From Amaurobius ferox (taxonomy: Eukaryota > Arthropoda > Arachnida > Araneae > Amaurobiidae), in the NCBI GenBank assembly GCA_951213105.1, contig OX578136.1:67616230-67680229 (forward strand): 64,000 nucleotides of DNA. Reading direction: 5' to 3'. A program made the translations under genes and the position numbers. Each line of letters begins with the position of its first letter. Positions within the stretch are counted from its first letter, which is position 1. The notes beneath the pieces are model-generated. The model did not search any database. It was not told the origin of the DNA and saw only the letters and a program-made list of their open reading frames with translations. Positions 45,081 to 57,570 of this stretch are shown here, in pieces.

Positions 45081-45685
45081 TAAATTATGTTAGGATATGA
45101 AAGGGATATTCGTCGTAAGAGAGTGACAGTTGGTCATGGTATGTTACACTTGGTGTGGTAAAGGTAAAGACTATGTTGAAAATACATTATAGAGTATTTT
45201 GGGAGGATTTTAATTATATATTTACTAAACATTTGTATAATAGTTTGAGTGATTTGAAGTAATATCGTAAAGTTGTGAATGAGATGAGGTGATAGTGTGA
45301 GTGACTCGTTTCAGTAGTCTTACGTTTAAGAATGAGACATTATGATGCAAGAAATTTCCATCTTTCTTTCCTATGGTTTTTGTATTTTTGTGTTTCAATA
45401 GGCTATATGTTGTTGGTATTGTGGCCATCATTTGATAAGTATCGGCTTTCGGGAGTGCTGCCATGGCGTGAAGCATGCTAAACCGGAGAGTGGGGGTCAC
45501 ACACACACACCCGGTCAGTTATTGATACATTTCATTTCTTTTCATTCTTTATAGAATTTTTAAATGTTTCATTTTTGGATTTTATTTTGGTGAATTATGT
45601 ACCGTGGCAGCATTGCGCCTGGTGGTTCAATTTACATTCGGTATTTTCTGCTTCTATACTTGTTTAAATTTTTAAAAAACTTTTA

Positions 45686-45688
<3 letters not shown>
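45081..45688. other. Unassigned stretch
   Basis: No gene or repeat is recognised. An open frame on the minus strand (45225-45506) has no known motif; a short CA run is at 45500. Confidence 0.35.
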
Positions 45689-45748
<60 letters not shown>

Positions 45749-45850
45749 CATAACTATCAGGAACCTTACTCCCCATTACGGACAGCTGCTTCCCCTGAAA
45801 CTTTCAGTAACATGCTTGTGAATGTTTTACAGTGCAATGACAAACTATTT
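45689..45850. repeat. (TA)n plus dispersed repeat, copy 2
   Basis: TA run (45689-45745), then 'ccttactccccattac', 'acagctgcttcccctgaaa' and 'gttttacagtg', matching the order at 18651-18790. Confidence 0.65.
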
Positions 45851-47330
45851 TTAAGCAGCTGTCCATCTTCCTAAGATTTTCAAAATCACTATCGATAAAT
45901 TGTTTGATCATTGAATGAGTGTATTTCAATAGTCGAACGTTCTTTCCAATAGCAGTATATCTTTCATGCTAACTGAGGCCGTTCTTAAATTGTACACCAT
46001 AAACAATTATTAATATTAGTAATATCATTTAGGTATTCAACCGGTACATATATATATAATTGATATTATAGGTAATTTTAGGTAAGCATCCATATAGGAC
46101 ACTATGCTCCTGAGGATAGGAGGGGCGGACTTCTTATTGCATATGGGCGGCAAAATCCACAATCCACATAAAAACAGAGTGCTAGCTGTATGGGGATGGA
46201 TTCAAATTGTTTAGTAATACTTCACATAAAAATAAACACACTATATTGTCACAATAAATAGAACTGCTGCTTGAGACTATAACATATCAGAACGTCCTTG
46301 ATGACAGCAGACATATGTATATCAGTTAAGTGACTATAATTGTTTCAAGGAAGTTTATCTCTCTCTTCCTCACGTCTAACAATACCTTTTTTAACAATCG
46401 CTAAGAAAAGCTGTAAGGTGGCAAACCAAAATACAGTTGAATAGATAAACTTGAAACACCCAAAGTGGGAATTCGTAGTGAAGGTAACAGACTTTTGAAT
46501 CGAAATCTCAACTATAGACATATCAACACAGGTTGATAAGGCGGCCTCGCCCTAAACCCACATATTACGGTAAGCAAAAGAATGGAACAAAAAGACCGAA
46601 TTTGATATGTGATTTAAAAAAAAACTGAGGGAGAAAGAAATTAAAACTTTCAAATTACTAACAAAAATAAAGGAATGGTGAGGAAGAGAGAATTAGAGAA
46701 GAGGGAGAAAAAATAGACAAATCCATATAAAAAGATAAAGATAGAAAAGTTGCAAAAATAGAAAGAATGAAGCATGATGAAAAAGCATCGAAGATACCTA
46801 AAAATTGGAATAGTCCTATTCAAATGTCACGGAAATATACACTAAATAACAAAATAAAGGAACAAGCTGTTTCGGGGTGGTTATGTTCACTAAAACACGA
46901 AACTTTAAACATCAGTTAATTAAAAGATAGCTGAACAGACAAAAATAGTTAGGGAAATAACAAAAGTTAGGAAAACAACCAGTCCTGTAGTGTTACATTA
47001 GCTACAATATTCCAATAACGTACAATTAAATGACTTAATTATTACCAAAGCAAGATACTAAAAATAAGAAGAATATAAACAAAAAAATTAAGGTGTAACC
47101 AATATCGGAAGCTGCATTTATCAACTAATTTCAAAAGACATGGGATCAAATCGCTTTAAAAATAGCAATGAATATGATAGGAAATAAGGAGATAATACCA
47201 AAAATAAAAGAAGCAACTGGTTACGGGAGATATTGTATAAGCTAGCTTCATACAACTGAAATTCAATATTATCAAACTACTCTATTAAAATATTACCAAT
47301 CACTAAAACTTGAATTTAAAGCATTTTTTT
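45851..47330. other. AT-rich unassigned stretch
   Basis: 46600-47280 is strongly purine-rich on the plus strand ('gaaagaaattaaaac', 'gaggaagagagaatt'). No coding frame or known repeat was found. Confidence 0.35.
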
Positions 47331-50300
47331 ACTTTCCCTGCAATACATGGTAATGTATAGGGAAAGTATTGGAATCATGCCGAAAATCGCAACTCGAGTT
47401 TTCGACGGATCTACACGTTTCGAGACCTCTAGAATACGAAAAAACCATTTTTAGCGTGACGTCTGTGTGTGTGTCTGTCTGTGTGTCTGTGTGTCTGTCT
47501 GTCTGTGTGTCTGTCTGTCTGTGCAGATTTTGTATCCACTCTAACTAAAAAACTAATGGACCGAATTTCACTAAATTTTATAAGTAAGTCACTTGTGGGC
47601 GGGGCTGGTGCTGATTAGTTTTGGGTACGATTCGGAATAAAAGAACCCGCCTTTTTTTGCGAAATGGCCCGCAAAAGCTTGTATCCACTCTAACAGAAAA
47701 ACTGATGGACCGAATTTCACAAAATTCGGTAGATGAGTCACTTGTGGGTTATCTTGGTGCTGATTAGATTTTGGTACGATTCGGAAAAAAATGTCCTGCC
47801 TTTTTTTGCAAAATGGCCCGCAAAAATCGTCCAAATCTACACTAAAGAACTGGGTATTGTCAAATATATCCATTAAATGCTGATTTAATAAGTAATTTTT
47901 AACGACGAAAAGAATAAGACCAACCCCATTACACTAGGACGAGCCGTTCTCGAGATATTTCAGTTTTTCGTACTTTCCTTACGCCACCTTTGAAAATAAG
48001 CCCGGTTACCGAATGAGAACGAAATCTGATTTAAAAGTGAAATAAATTTAGTTAAAATAAAGAGAACGTTAAAATAAGTCTGCAGGGAAAGTCATGTGCT
48101 GCCCACATCAGATTTTTTACTTTCCCTTCAATACATGGTAATGTATAGGGAAAGTATTGGAATCATGCCGAAAATCGCAACTCGAGTTTTCGACGGATCT
48201 ACACGTTTCGAGACCTCTGGAATACGAAAAAACCATTTTTAGCGTGACGTTTGTGTGTGTGTCTGTCTGTGTGTCTGTCTGTCTGTGTGTCTGTCTGTCT
48301 GTCTGTGTGTGTGTCTGTCTGTCTGTGCAGATTTTGTATCCACTCTAACTAAAAAACTAATGGACCGAATTTCACAAAATTTTGTAGGTAAGTCACTTGT
48401 AGCCGGGGCTGGTGCTGATTAGTTTTGGGTACGATTCGGAATAAAAGAACCCGCCTTTTTTGTGAAATGGCCCGCAAAAGCTTGTATCCACTGTAGCTGA
48501 AAAACTAATGGACCGAATTTCACAAAATTCGGTAGATGAGTCACGTATAGGTCACTCTGGTGCTGATTAGATTTTGGTACGATTCGGAAAAAAATAACCT
48601 GCCTTTTTTTGCAGAATGGCCCGCAAAAATTATCAAAATCTAAACTAAAAAGCTACGTATGCTCAAATATATCCATTAAATGCTTGTTTAATACGTAATT
48701 TTTAACGAAGAAAAGAATAAGACCATCCCCATTACATTAGGACTAGCCGTTCTCGAGATATATTAGTTTTTTTCGTATTTTTCCACGCCACATTTGAAAA
48801 TAAGTCCAGTTATCAAATGAGAACGAAAATTGAATTAAAAGTGAATTAAATTTAATTGAAATAAATAGAACGTGGATATAAGTTTGCAGGGAAAGTCATG
48901 TGCTGCCCACATCAGATTTTTACTTTCCCTGCAATACATGGTAAAGTATAGGGAAAGTATTGGAATCATGCCGAAAATCACAACTCGAGTTTTCGACGGA
49001 TCTACACGTTTCGTGACCTCTAGAATACGAAAAAACTATTTTTAGCGTGACGTCTGTGTGTGTGTGTCTGTGTGTCTGTGTGTCTGTGCAGATTTTGTAT
49101 CCACTCTAACTAAAAAACTAATAGACCGAATTTCACAAAGTTTGGTAAGTAAGTTACTTGTGAGCGAGTCTGGTGCTGATTAGTTTTGGGTACGATTCGG
49201 AATAAAAGAACCCGCCTTTTTTTGCGAAATGGCCCGCAAAAGCTTGTATCCACTCTAACAGAAAAACTGATGGACCGAATTTCACAAAATTCGGTAGATG
49301 AGTCACTTGTGGGTTATCTTGGTGCTGATTAGATTTTGGTACGATTCGGAAAAAAATGTCCTGCCTTTTTTTGCAAAATGGCCCGCAAAAATCGTCCAAA
49401 TCTACACTAAAGAACTGGGTATTGTCAAATATATCCATTAAATGCTGATTTAATAAGTAATTTTTAACGACGAAAAGAATAAGACCAACCCCATTACACT
49501 AGGACGAGCCGTTCTCGAGATATTTCAGTTTTTCGTACTTTCCTTACGCCACCTTTGAAAATAAGCCCGGTTACCGAATGAGAACGAAATCTGATTTAAA
49601 AGTGAAATAAATTTAGTTAAAATAAAGAGAACGTTAAAATAAGTCTGCAGGGAAAGTCATGTGCTGCCCACATCAGATTTTTTACTTTCCCTTCAATACA
49701 TGGTAATGTATAGGGAAAGTATTGGAATCATGCCGAAAATCGCAACTCGAGTTTTCGACGGATCTACACGTTTCGAGACCTCTGGAATACGAAAAAACCA
49801 TTTTTAGCGTGACGTTTGTGTGTGTCTGTGTGTCTTTCTGTCTGTGTGTCTGTCTGTGTGTCTGTCTGTCTGTGCAGATTTTGTATCCACTCTAACTAAA
49901 AAACTAATGGACCGAATCTCAGAAAATTTGGTAGGTAAGTCACTTGTGAGCGAGTCTGGTGCTGATTAGTTTTGAGTATGATTTGGAATAAAAGAACCCG
50001 CCTTTTTTTGCGAAATGGCCCGCAAAAGCTTGTATCCACTCTAACTGAAAAACTGCTGAATCGAATTTCACAAAATTCGGTAGATGAGTCACTTGTGGTT
50101 TACCCTGGTGCTGATTAGATTTTGGTACGATTCGGAAAAAAATAACCTACCTTTTTTTGCAAAATGGCCCGTAAAAATCGTCAAAATCTAAACTAAAGAA
50201 CTAGGTATACTCAAATGTATCCATTAAATGCTCGTTTAATACGTAACTTTTAACGACGAAAATAATAAGACCAACCCCATTACACTAGGACTAGCCGTTC

Positions 50301-50468
50301 TTGAGATATTTTAGTTTTCCGTATTTTCTCTACGCCACCTTTGAAAATAAGTCCGGTTACCGAATGAGAACGAAAATTGAATTAAAAGTGAAATAAATTT
50401 AATAAAATAAAGAGAACGTTAATATAAGTCTGCAGGGAAAGTCATGTGCTGCCCACATCAGATTTTTT
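47331..50468 (-). mobile_element. Head-to-tail array of four F1 elements
   Basis: Four complete F1 units lie at 47331-48118, 48119-48921, 48922-49683 and 49684-50468 (about 760-800 bp each). Each begins with the ACTTTCCCT hairpin and ends 'gctgcccacatcaga' plus a T run, and each junction is simply ...CAGATTTTT(T)ACTTTCCC.... Each has its own GTCT/GTGT block of different length. Two of the units (47331 and 48922) share an almost identical 94-codon open frame (minus, 47873-47589 and 49438-49154) that is repeat sequence, not a gene. The 1565-bp offset between matching parts points to duplication of a two-unit block. Confidence 0.9.
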
Positions 50469-50509
50469 TAAATTAGTGGATGGAAACACCTGTTTTAATT
50501 TTTCCTTTT

Positions 50510-51490
50510 TTTTTTAGGTACGTTTCCTTTTGTTTGGTTTAGCATGATCTCTAAATTTAATAGATTCTGCAAGCTTATGCTGAAACGTAAAAGATGCTTT
50601 AATCATTTGAAATATCTGTTTAAGTGTAAAAAATTTTAATCAAATTTTAATCAATAATAAAAAATTTTATCAGTCCAAATTTTATTCCTGTTAAATGTTC
50701 TTTACGCTTGACTTTCAGAATTTCTAAAATTTTATTTCGTACTCATTTGATTTTTCTCCAATCTGTTACTCGTCTTAATTGCCTAATACTGAAAAAGGAT
50801 TTCTTTACGTGTGTCTAGTGGAAATCCTAGTTCATTTTTGACGTTAAAACGTTGCAATTGGTCCTCTATTCAAAACTCTAGTCACTTTCATCACTAAAAT
50901 CTTGATAAAAAATTTCAACCTCTTCTCAAAAGGAAGACTACTTCGAATAGGAAAGACTCTCTTCAAAGCAGGATTGTGTTATAAATCTATCATCACATAC
51001 CATAACGGCGAATCAAAAAGATGTTTGAAATTTAGGATTAAATGTTTCACAGTCAGATTGTCCTGCAACATAAGCTTAAATGTATATAAAATTATTGTGT
51101 CTATTAAAATATCTCTAATAGAGAATAGCACATACTCGACCTCAAAAGGAACTTCTTCAGCATTTAGTGGTTAGCACTGTTTCTACAAATAACAATAATT
51201 ATCATTCCAACTTTATTAAAAACAAGCAACATAATCCTGATTTGGTCATTACCAAAGCTGACAAAGCGTGCCACATGGTCTTAATTGATAAGTCTACCTC
51301 TGGGGAAAAGGTGGGATATTTATTAAATGAGGGACATTACAAGAAAGTTAAAAAAAAAACCAAATAACTCACATCTTAAAAGTATTAAAATCGTTGTTAA
51401 AAATTCTTTAGTGTTGAAGGGAACTGCTCAGCGTGCAGTTGTGCCCTCTATTGCTAATTGTGCACTCTTTTATGCTCTTCCTTAAATCCA
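50510..51490 (+). pseudogene. Penelope-like element, N-terminal RT fragment cut by F3
   Basis: The frame from 51167 contains NPDLVITKADKACHMVLIDK and VGYLLNEGHYKKV, the 'D.VI.KADKG..VV.D...Y' block near the start of Penelope-like reverse transcriptases. It stops at 51365-51367, then in another frame continues to ALFYALP (about 51460-51482), the equivalent of '(L/Y)YGLPKIHK', where an F3 element interrupts at 51496. Upstream to about 50510 several short frames (for example MISKFNRFCKLMLKRKRC at 50543) may be the degraded 5' part. Multiple stops; inactive. Confidence 0.65.
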
Positions 51491-51495
51491 GTTTT

Positions 51496-52345
51496 TAACA
51501 CTTTACAACATAGTTGAAGAGTGTTTATGGCTTTATTCATTCTGTCTGTCTGTCCGTTCGCACGATAACTGCCGTAAAAATGACTTAATCAAAACGAAAG
51601 TTTAGTATGTTGTTGAGACTATCTGTGGAACATATGGGAATGTAAATTAATAATATCACCCACTTAGTTTTGGATTGAACACGGTTTGAAAAAGTGAAGT
51701 ACATTGAACCCTATAGGACGTAATTTTTCAAACATTTTTAAGCGAATTTAAAATTCACAAATTGCTTCGAAAATTTTAGGAAATATTCAAATTATCCCAT
51801 AAAATATATTAAAAAATTTCAGCAAAATATGTTAGGTAGTTTTTTAAATAAAAATTAAAATATTAATTACACCCATATTATATGAAGAGATCACGTGACT
51901 CACTTCAAAATAAAATATAGCATCCATCTTTTTTCCCAGTGTCAAAATCGTGATTTTTAAAGTTCTTTTTAACTTATATTTAGCGTTACATCCGCTTCAT
52001 TTTTGCATAATTTATGTGCATCTATATTCTGCGCCAACCCAATTACAAGATTTTTGAGTTTAGATGATCATCAAACTTTGATTATTTCTACAACGAAGCC
52101 TAATTTTAACATATGCAGAATGTAAACACATGAAGCTATATGATGAGTTGTATAAGAATTAATGAATTTTTTAACGCAAAATTATTTAGCTTTTGAGTCT
52201 GGAATATATCTGACATGAATTAAATGTTCATTGATTTTACTTAGAGAAACAGACGGTTTTATAGCCTTTTTCGATGACGTTTTAAGAATGGAGTTAGAAA
52301 GTACTTTTATCTCCATGGTTTTAAATATTTAAGTAAAATAAATAA
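51496..52345 (-). mobile_element. F3 element, truncated, inserted in Penelope remnant
   Basis: Starts TAACACTTTACAACA with the F3 stem-loop, a short GTCT block (51541-51556), 'cacgataactgccgtaaaa' and the conserved F3 interior up to 'ctccatggttttaaat', then departs from the family. The end that should carry CTTTCTTG is missing. Confidence 0.75.
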
Positions 52346-52890
52346 ATTCAGTAATACGAAGTTAGCTTATATAGCTTCCGAAACCGGTTGCTTCCTTTAT
52401 TATTAGTATTATCTCCTTATTTCCTATCACATTTATTTTTTCTTTTATCTAGGGGACCTAGCAAGAGTTAAGGAGGTCTAGTATGCACACCTACCGACAC
52501 ACATACACACCAAGGATGTCTTGTTTAGGTTCAAAAGTCTCTGTGTCCAAATTAGGGAGAGAATAATGTGAAGTTGCCTCTCAACTTTTTTTTAGTATGT
52601 AAAGCGTTAATCTCGAGCTTTAAATGTCGAAAATTTAAATGCTGAGCCCCTTACTGACCTCATATGATAATTTTTTGAAAAAATACTAATATCTAAGATC
52701 ATAAAGAAAGATATTATATTTTAATCGTTTAAACAATGCAAAATTTATCTTATATTCCTTTTCCTCATTATTTTTTTTTTCATTTATCATTCTACGTAGC
52801 TCCTATAATCACGAAACAATGAAAACTGATACTGAAAGAGGTGGCCGTACACATTTATTTCAAACATTAATTTTACATCTCAAAGAGAAA
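52346..52890. other. Unassigned stretch
   Basis: No gene or known repeat is recognised; a short CA block lies near 52490-52510. Confidence 0.4.
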
Positions 52891-52891
52891 A

Positions 52892-52957
52892 AATCTGATA
52901 TGGGCAGCACATGACTTTCCTTATATAATGCAGTGAATTTACTCCTTTTACAATAAA
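52892..52957 (+). mobile_element. F2 5'-end fragment
   Basis: Only the first ~66 bases of F2 are present ('tctgatatgggcagcacatg' onward). It directly precedes a longer F2 copy that starts with the same sequence, so two F2 starts lie in tandem. Confidence 0.7.
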
Positions 52958-53781
52958 AAAAAATCTGATGTGGGCTACACATGACTTTCCTTATATAATG
53001 CAATGAATTTACTACTCTTACAGTTAAAACAAAATGTTATTCTTATAGTAAATATTTATATTCTTTCCAAAATATTGAATTTTCTTCAATTAGTCGTCAT
53101 TTTCAATGATTTAGCGCATTTTTATCCATTTGGCGAGATTTTAGCTAATTTGGCAACATGTAAAAATGTCGCCAAGTTGGCGACATTCCGTTAAATTCAT
53201 CGCAAAATCTCGCCAAGCGTTATGGACGGAGAAATAAATTATTCTTACAGCAAATAAATGACTATTGGCGTTCAAATACAAAAGTATTACACAAAGTATC
53301 TTTTCTCGCGAATGGACTCAAAGTATCTTTTCTCGTGGTTAGATCCATGAGAATGATGTCACCAAATTTATCGCATGATATTACATATGAAAAGTAAACA
53401 TGTTTCTCAACAGTTAATATTTTTTTTAATTTATGGGATTTTTTTGATAAATTTATTTGAAACATGTGCGATATCTCAAGAACAGTTCATGCAAGCGTTC
53501 TAAAGTTTATGTCAATCGTTTTCTAAGGAAAAATTACATAAGAAATGTCTTTTTGCGTTATTTTATTAAAGGTTTAGATTTCTTGATGATTTTATCAAAA
53601 TTTCACTCGAAAATTTATGAGGTTCTGAACATTCGATTGTGTTTTAAAACAGTAGGCTTCCAGTATTCCTGAATTGTGATTTTTGAACCAAATTTCATTC
53701 GAATCGCTCCATTCGTTCGTGAGATATCGTCTCCAAAGACTCACTGACACACACACACATACTTTCACACACACACACACA

Positions 53782-54151
53782 CATACCCGGTTCTCGTTAG
53801 ATCACCGAAGTCAGGCAGCATCGGGCGCGGTTAGTACTTGGGTGGGTGACCACCTGGGAACACCGCGTGCTGTTGGCTCATTTCGGGCGCGGTAGCTCGG
53901 TGGTTTGCACGCTGGATTTGCACGCTGCCACACAACTACCGCCGTGTTCATGCGGAGTACGATCACGTTAAACATGTGGGTTCGTAAATCCTTCCGAGAG
54001 GTTGGTGGTAGGGGAAGGGGGATACGGTCCCAGTGGATGCCTCCCCCCACTGGGTTCCGGTCTAAATTGGGTGGCACTTCCCGGCCGTCCAAACAGTTAC
54101 CTTACACCTTTCTGGTAGGGCGGACGGTCTGGGTCTCAACAACAACAACAC
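53782..54151 (+). mobile_element. Chimeric SINE: 5S rRNA-like head + tRNA-like segment + SINE body
   Basis: From left: 53786-53877 matches the 3' three-quarters of 5S rRNA, including 'gatcaccgaagtcaggcagc' (box A region) and 'gggtgaccacctgggaac' (box C) and ending 'gtgctgttggc'. Next comes a tRNA-like piece 'cgcggtagctcggtgg' with an A box but no B box (53884-53930). The body follows ('gcggagtacgatcacg', 'ggtggtaggggaagg'), then a 3' stem with CGTCC/GGACGG and a CAACAACAACAACA tail. It sits in the (CA)n of an F2 element, so the target duplication is obscured. Confidence 0.85.
53786..53877 (+). ncRNA. 5S rRNA-derived module (not a functional 5S gene)
   Basis: About 92 nt correspond to 5S rRNA from roughly position 28 to the 3' end. 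The 5' strand of helix I is missing, so no mature 5S could fold. The preserved internal control region could still serve as a Pol III promoter for the SINE; that is inference. Confidence 0.75.
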
Positions 54152-54414
54152 ACACATATACACAGACATCACCTCAAAAATTTTCGATTCGTGATCAGGG
54201 TTGATTGAACGTGCTCTCCCGTCGAAAACTCAAATTCGAATTTTCGATTTCATCACAAAACTTCGTTATACATTATGTACATAAGGAAAGTAATAATAAG
54301 ATTCACTGTACCGTGTTTTTATCATTTGGCGATTTTCCGATCACAACATGTAAAACTATTTCAAAGTACCCAATTAACTTATATTTCGCGCAATTCTAAA
54401 TAAACAAATATCAA

Positions 54415-55515
54415 TACTGCGCATCATCAATAAGCGAGATAATTCATACATTAAAATATTTTAATAATAAATTCATAAATTAGTCGTTATTTTCATTAAT
54501 TTAACATCAGTTTTGCAATGTTGACGACATTTTTGTCAATCTGGGGCGAAGTATTGCCAAGTTGGCGATACTTTTGCTCAATTATTCGCCAAGTTCGTCA
54601 AATGCATTACCAAGTATTACAGAGAAACCGAGAGAAGAGCATTTCTTATCTACTAGAAGTTAGCCGATCATATGACGGAAATCAGAATTTGCGAAACATT
54701 ACTTCCCATTTGGTATTATTTTTATCAATTTGGCGACATTTTTGTTAATTTGGCATCATTTAAAATGGTCGCCAAGTTGGCGAAGTCCCGCTAAATTTTA
54801 CGGACGGACGGGTAATGGGTTACTCTTACAGTCTATTCTTATGTTCTTTGCAAGATATTAAACTTTTATCAAATAGTCATCATTTTTATTGATTTACCAT
54901 CATTTTCTTTAATTTGGCAACATTTAAAAAACTCGCCAAGTTGGCGACATTCCAACGAAATCTCGCCAAGCGTTATGGACGAAGAAAAACTTATTCTTAT
55001 TGGAAATAAATGACTATTGGCGTCCAAATACAAAAGTATTACCCAAAGTAACTTTTCTCATAAATTGAACGAGCTAGATCTACGAGAATGATGTCACCCA
55101 ATTTATAGCATGATATGACTTTAAAAACTGAACATATTTCATAGGCAATACTTTTTTATATTATATGATTTTTTGATATCTTTTTTTTAGATATGCAATA
55201 TCTCGAGAACGGTTCATGCTAACGTTCTAAAAGTTATATCAACCGTTTTCTAATGATAAATTATATAAGAAATGACTATTTACGTAACTTGACTGTAGGT
55301 TTTGAATTTTCAATGATTTTTTTAAACTTTCAGTCGAAAATTTAAAGAGGTTCTGATTGTTCGATTGCATATAAAAAGAATAGGTTTCCAGTATTCACGG
55401 ATTCTAATTTTTGTACTAAATTTCGTCCGAGTCGCTCCATTTGTTCGTGAGATATCGTCTCCAGAGACTCTCTGACACACACACAGACATTATCTCGAAA
55501 ACGTCTGATTCGTGT
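54415..55515 (+). mobile_element. F2 element, diverged copy
   Basis: Contains the F2 middle ('caagttggcgacattcc', 'gcgttatggacg'), the 'aatatctcgagaacggttcat' segment and the (CA)n near 55476. The start and the hairpin end are not clear. Small frames such as 54518-54748 are repeat-derived. Confidence 0.65.
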
Positions 55516-56272
55516 TCAACTCTAAATTAAAAAATACCAATATTAATAGCATCCTCAATAAGCGATATAGTTCATATATTAAAATATTTTAATAATTAAT
55601 TCATCAATTAGGAATTATTTTCATTAATTTAGCGTCATTTCTGCAATTTTGACGAAATTTTCGTCAATCTGGAGCGAAATATCGCCAGGTTGATGATACT
55701 TCGCTAGTTATATCGCCGAGTTTGCCAGATACATCACCGAGTGTTACAGGCAAACGGAGAAAAGAGCATTTCTTATATACTACAATGTATGCCCGTCATA
55801 TGACGGAAATCAGAATTTGCGAACATTACTTCTCATTTGTCGTCATTTTGATCAATTTGGAGACATTTTCGTCAATCTGGCAATAATTAAAAAAATTGTT
55901 AAGTTTGAGAGATCCCGCTAAATTTCTCACCCAGCGTTACGGATAGAGAAATGGGTTATTCTTATAGTCTATACTTATCTTCTTTCCAAAATATTGAACT
56001 TTCATCAATTAGTCGTCATTTCATTGATTCAGCGAATGTTTATCAATTGGGTGACATTTTCGTCAATTTGGCAAAATTTAAAATGTCACCAAGTTGGAAA
56101 TATTTCGCAAAATTCATCACCAAAATTTTATCTCAATGTTACGAACGGAAAAATACATTATTCTTATAATACTCATAGATTCGTATATTCTTTTCAAAAT
56201 ATTGACTTTTCGTCAATTAATCGTCATTTTTATCAATTTAGTGACATATTCATTACTTTAGCAATATTTAAA

Positions 56273-57570
56273 CAAGAAAGATCAATCATGCTTAAAGCAT
56301 TGATTATGAAACACTTTCCAACTTCAATGCAATTTTATTTAAAAAAGTCGAAAATGCAATACATTCCTCGGTAATATTTTAAAACTTATCACAATACTAC
56401 ATTGATTTATTATATTTGAAAACTTAAACCTTCATTGAAAAAAAATGAACTTCATTCAAATGACGGAATTGAAATATAAATTGCCTGGTTTAAATATCTC
56501 TTAAATGCAATACATTCCACGGTAATATTTTTAAAACTATTATAATACTACGAAAATTTATTATATTTGAAAACTTCATCGAAAACATCTGAAATAAATT
56601 CAAATGACGTCATAGAAAAAATAACACGCCTGGATCTCTCTATAAAAGCAGGATTTCATTCATAAATAATTTCCCATTCATGTCATTCATCACAATACTA
56701 TAATAATTTATTTTAGTTAAAAATTAAGACCATGGAGCTACAATTCATAAACTCTATGCTTAAAACTTCATCGAAAAATATCGTCCTTCTGTTTATAAAA
56801 TCAATTAATATTTCATTCATATCAGCCAGGCAGACTCCATGGACTGAATTATTTTGTGTTAAAGAAATATAGTAATTCTAATACAACTCATTCTACATAT
56901 TTTGCTGTTTACATTTTACATAGCTGAAAAATAGGCTTAGTTGTAGAAATAATCAAATTTGAATGAGAATATAAACTCAAATATATTGTCATTGTGTTGT
57001 TTTAGTATGTAGATGCACAGAATTTAAGCAAAAATAAAGTAGTTTTAGGACGGATACAACACTCAATATGAATTAAAAAGAACTTTAAAAAATCACGATT
57101 TTGAAACAAGATGGATGCCATATATCATTTTGAAGTGGGTCATGTGATCGTTTCATATCATGGTCACGTGATCGTTTCATATAAGATGTGTAATTATTAT
57201 TTTAATTTTTATTTTAAAAACTACTGAATATATTTCGCTGAATTTTTTTTTATATATTTTATGGAACAATTTGACTATTACCTAAAATTTTCGAAGCAAT
57301 TTGTGAATTTTAAATCCGCTTAAAAAATGTTTGAAAAATTAGGTCCCATAGGGCTCAATGTATTTCATTTTTTCAACCCGGGTTCAATCCAAAACTAATT
57401 GGGTGATATTATTCATTTATATTCCCATAAGTCCTACAGACCGTCTGAACAACATGCAAAAATTTCATTTTGATTAAGTCATTTTTACGGCAGTTATCGT
57501 GCTAACGGACAGACAGACAGACAGAATGTACAAAGTCATAAACACTTTTCACCTTTGTTGTAAAGTGCTA
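56273..57570 (+). mobile_element. F3 element (HINE-like), complete, nested in F2
   Basis: 1298 bp from CAAGAAAGATCAATCATG to the AACACTTTTC...GTAAAGTGCTA stem-loop. GACA repeats (the GTCT block inverted) lie near 57508-57522. Same length as the copy at 57774-59071 and very similar to it. Inserted in an A run. Confidence 0.85.

Larger units (their letters stand above)
52962..54293 (+). mobile_element. F2 element with a nested 5S-headed SINE
   Basis: Starts 'tctgatgtgggctacacatg', has the TGGCGA-rich middle including the palindrome AATGTCGCCAA-G-TTGGCGACATT near 53163-53187, a (CA)n stretch that was the SINE insertion site (53750-53784), and the terminal 'cattatgtacataaggaaagt' hairpin end. 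Without the SINE it is about 960 bp. Confidence 0.8.

Noticed and set aside
47589..47873. 94-codon minus-strand frame seen again at 49154-49438
   Set aside because: Its recurrence reflects duplication of the F1 unit; other F1 copies break the frame, so selection for protein is not indicated.
53786..53877. Possible 5S rRNA gene
   Set aside because: The first quarter is missing and the sequence is fused to SINE sequence; it cannot make mature 5S.
53895..54204. Open frames within SINE copies (also 14502-14793 and 22353-23183)
   Set aside because: All are translations of the noncoding SINE body, recurring wherever the SINE occurs.
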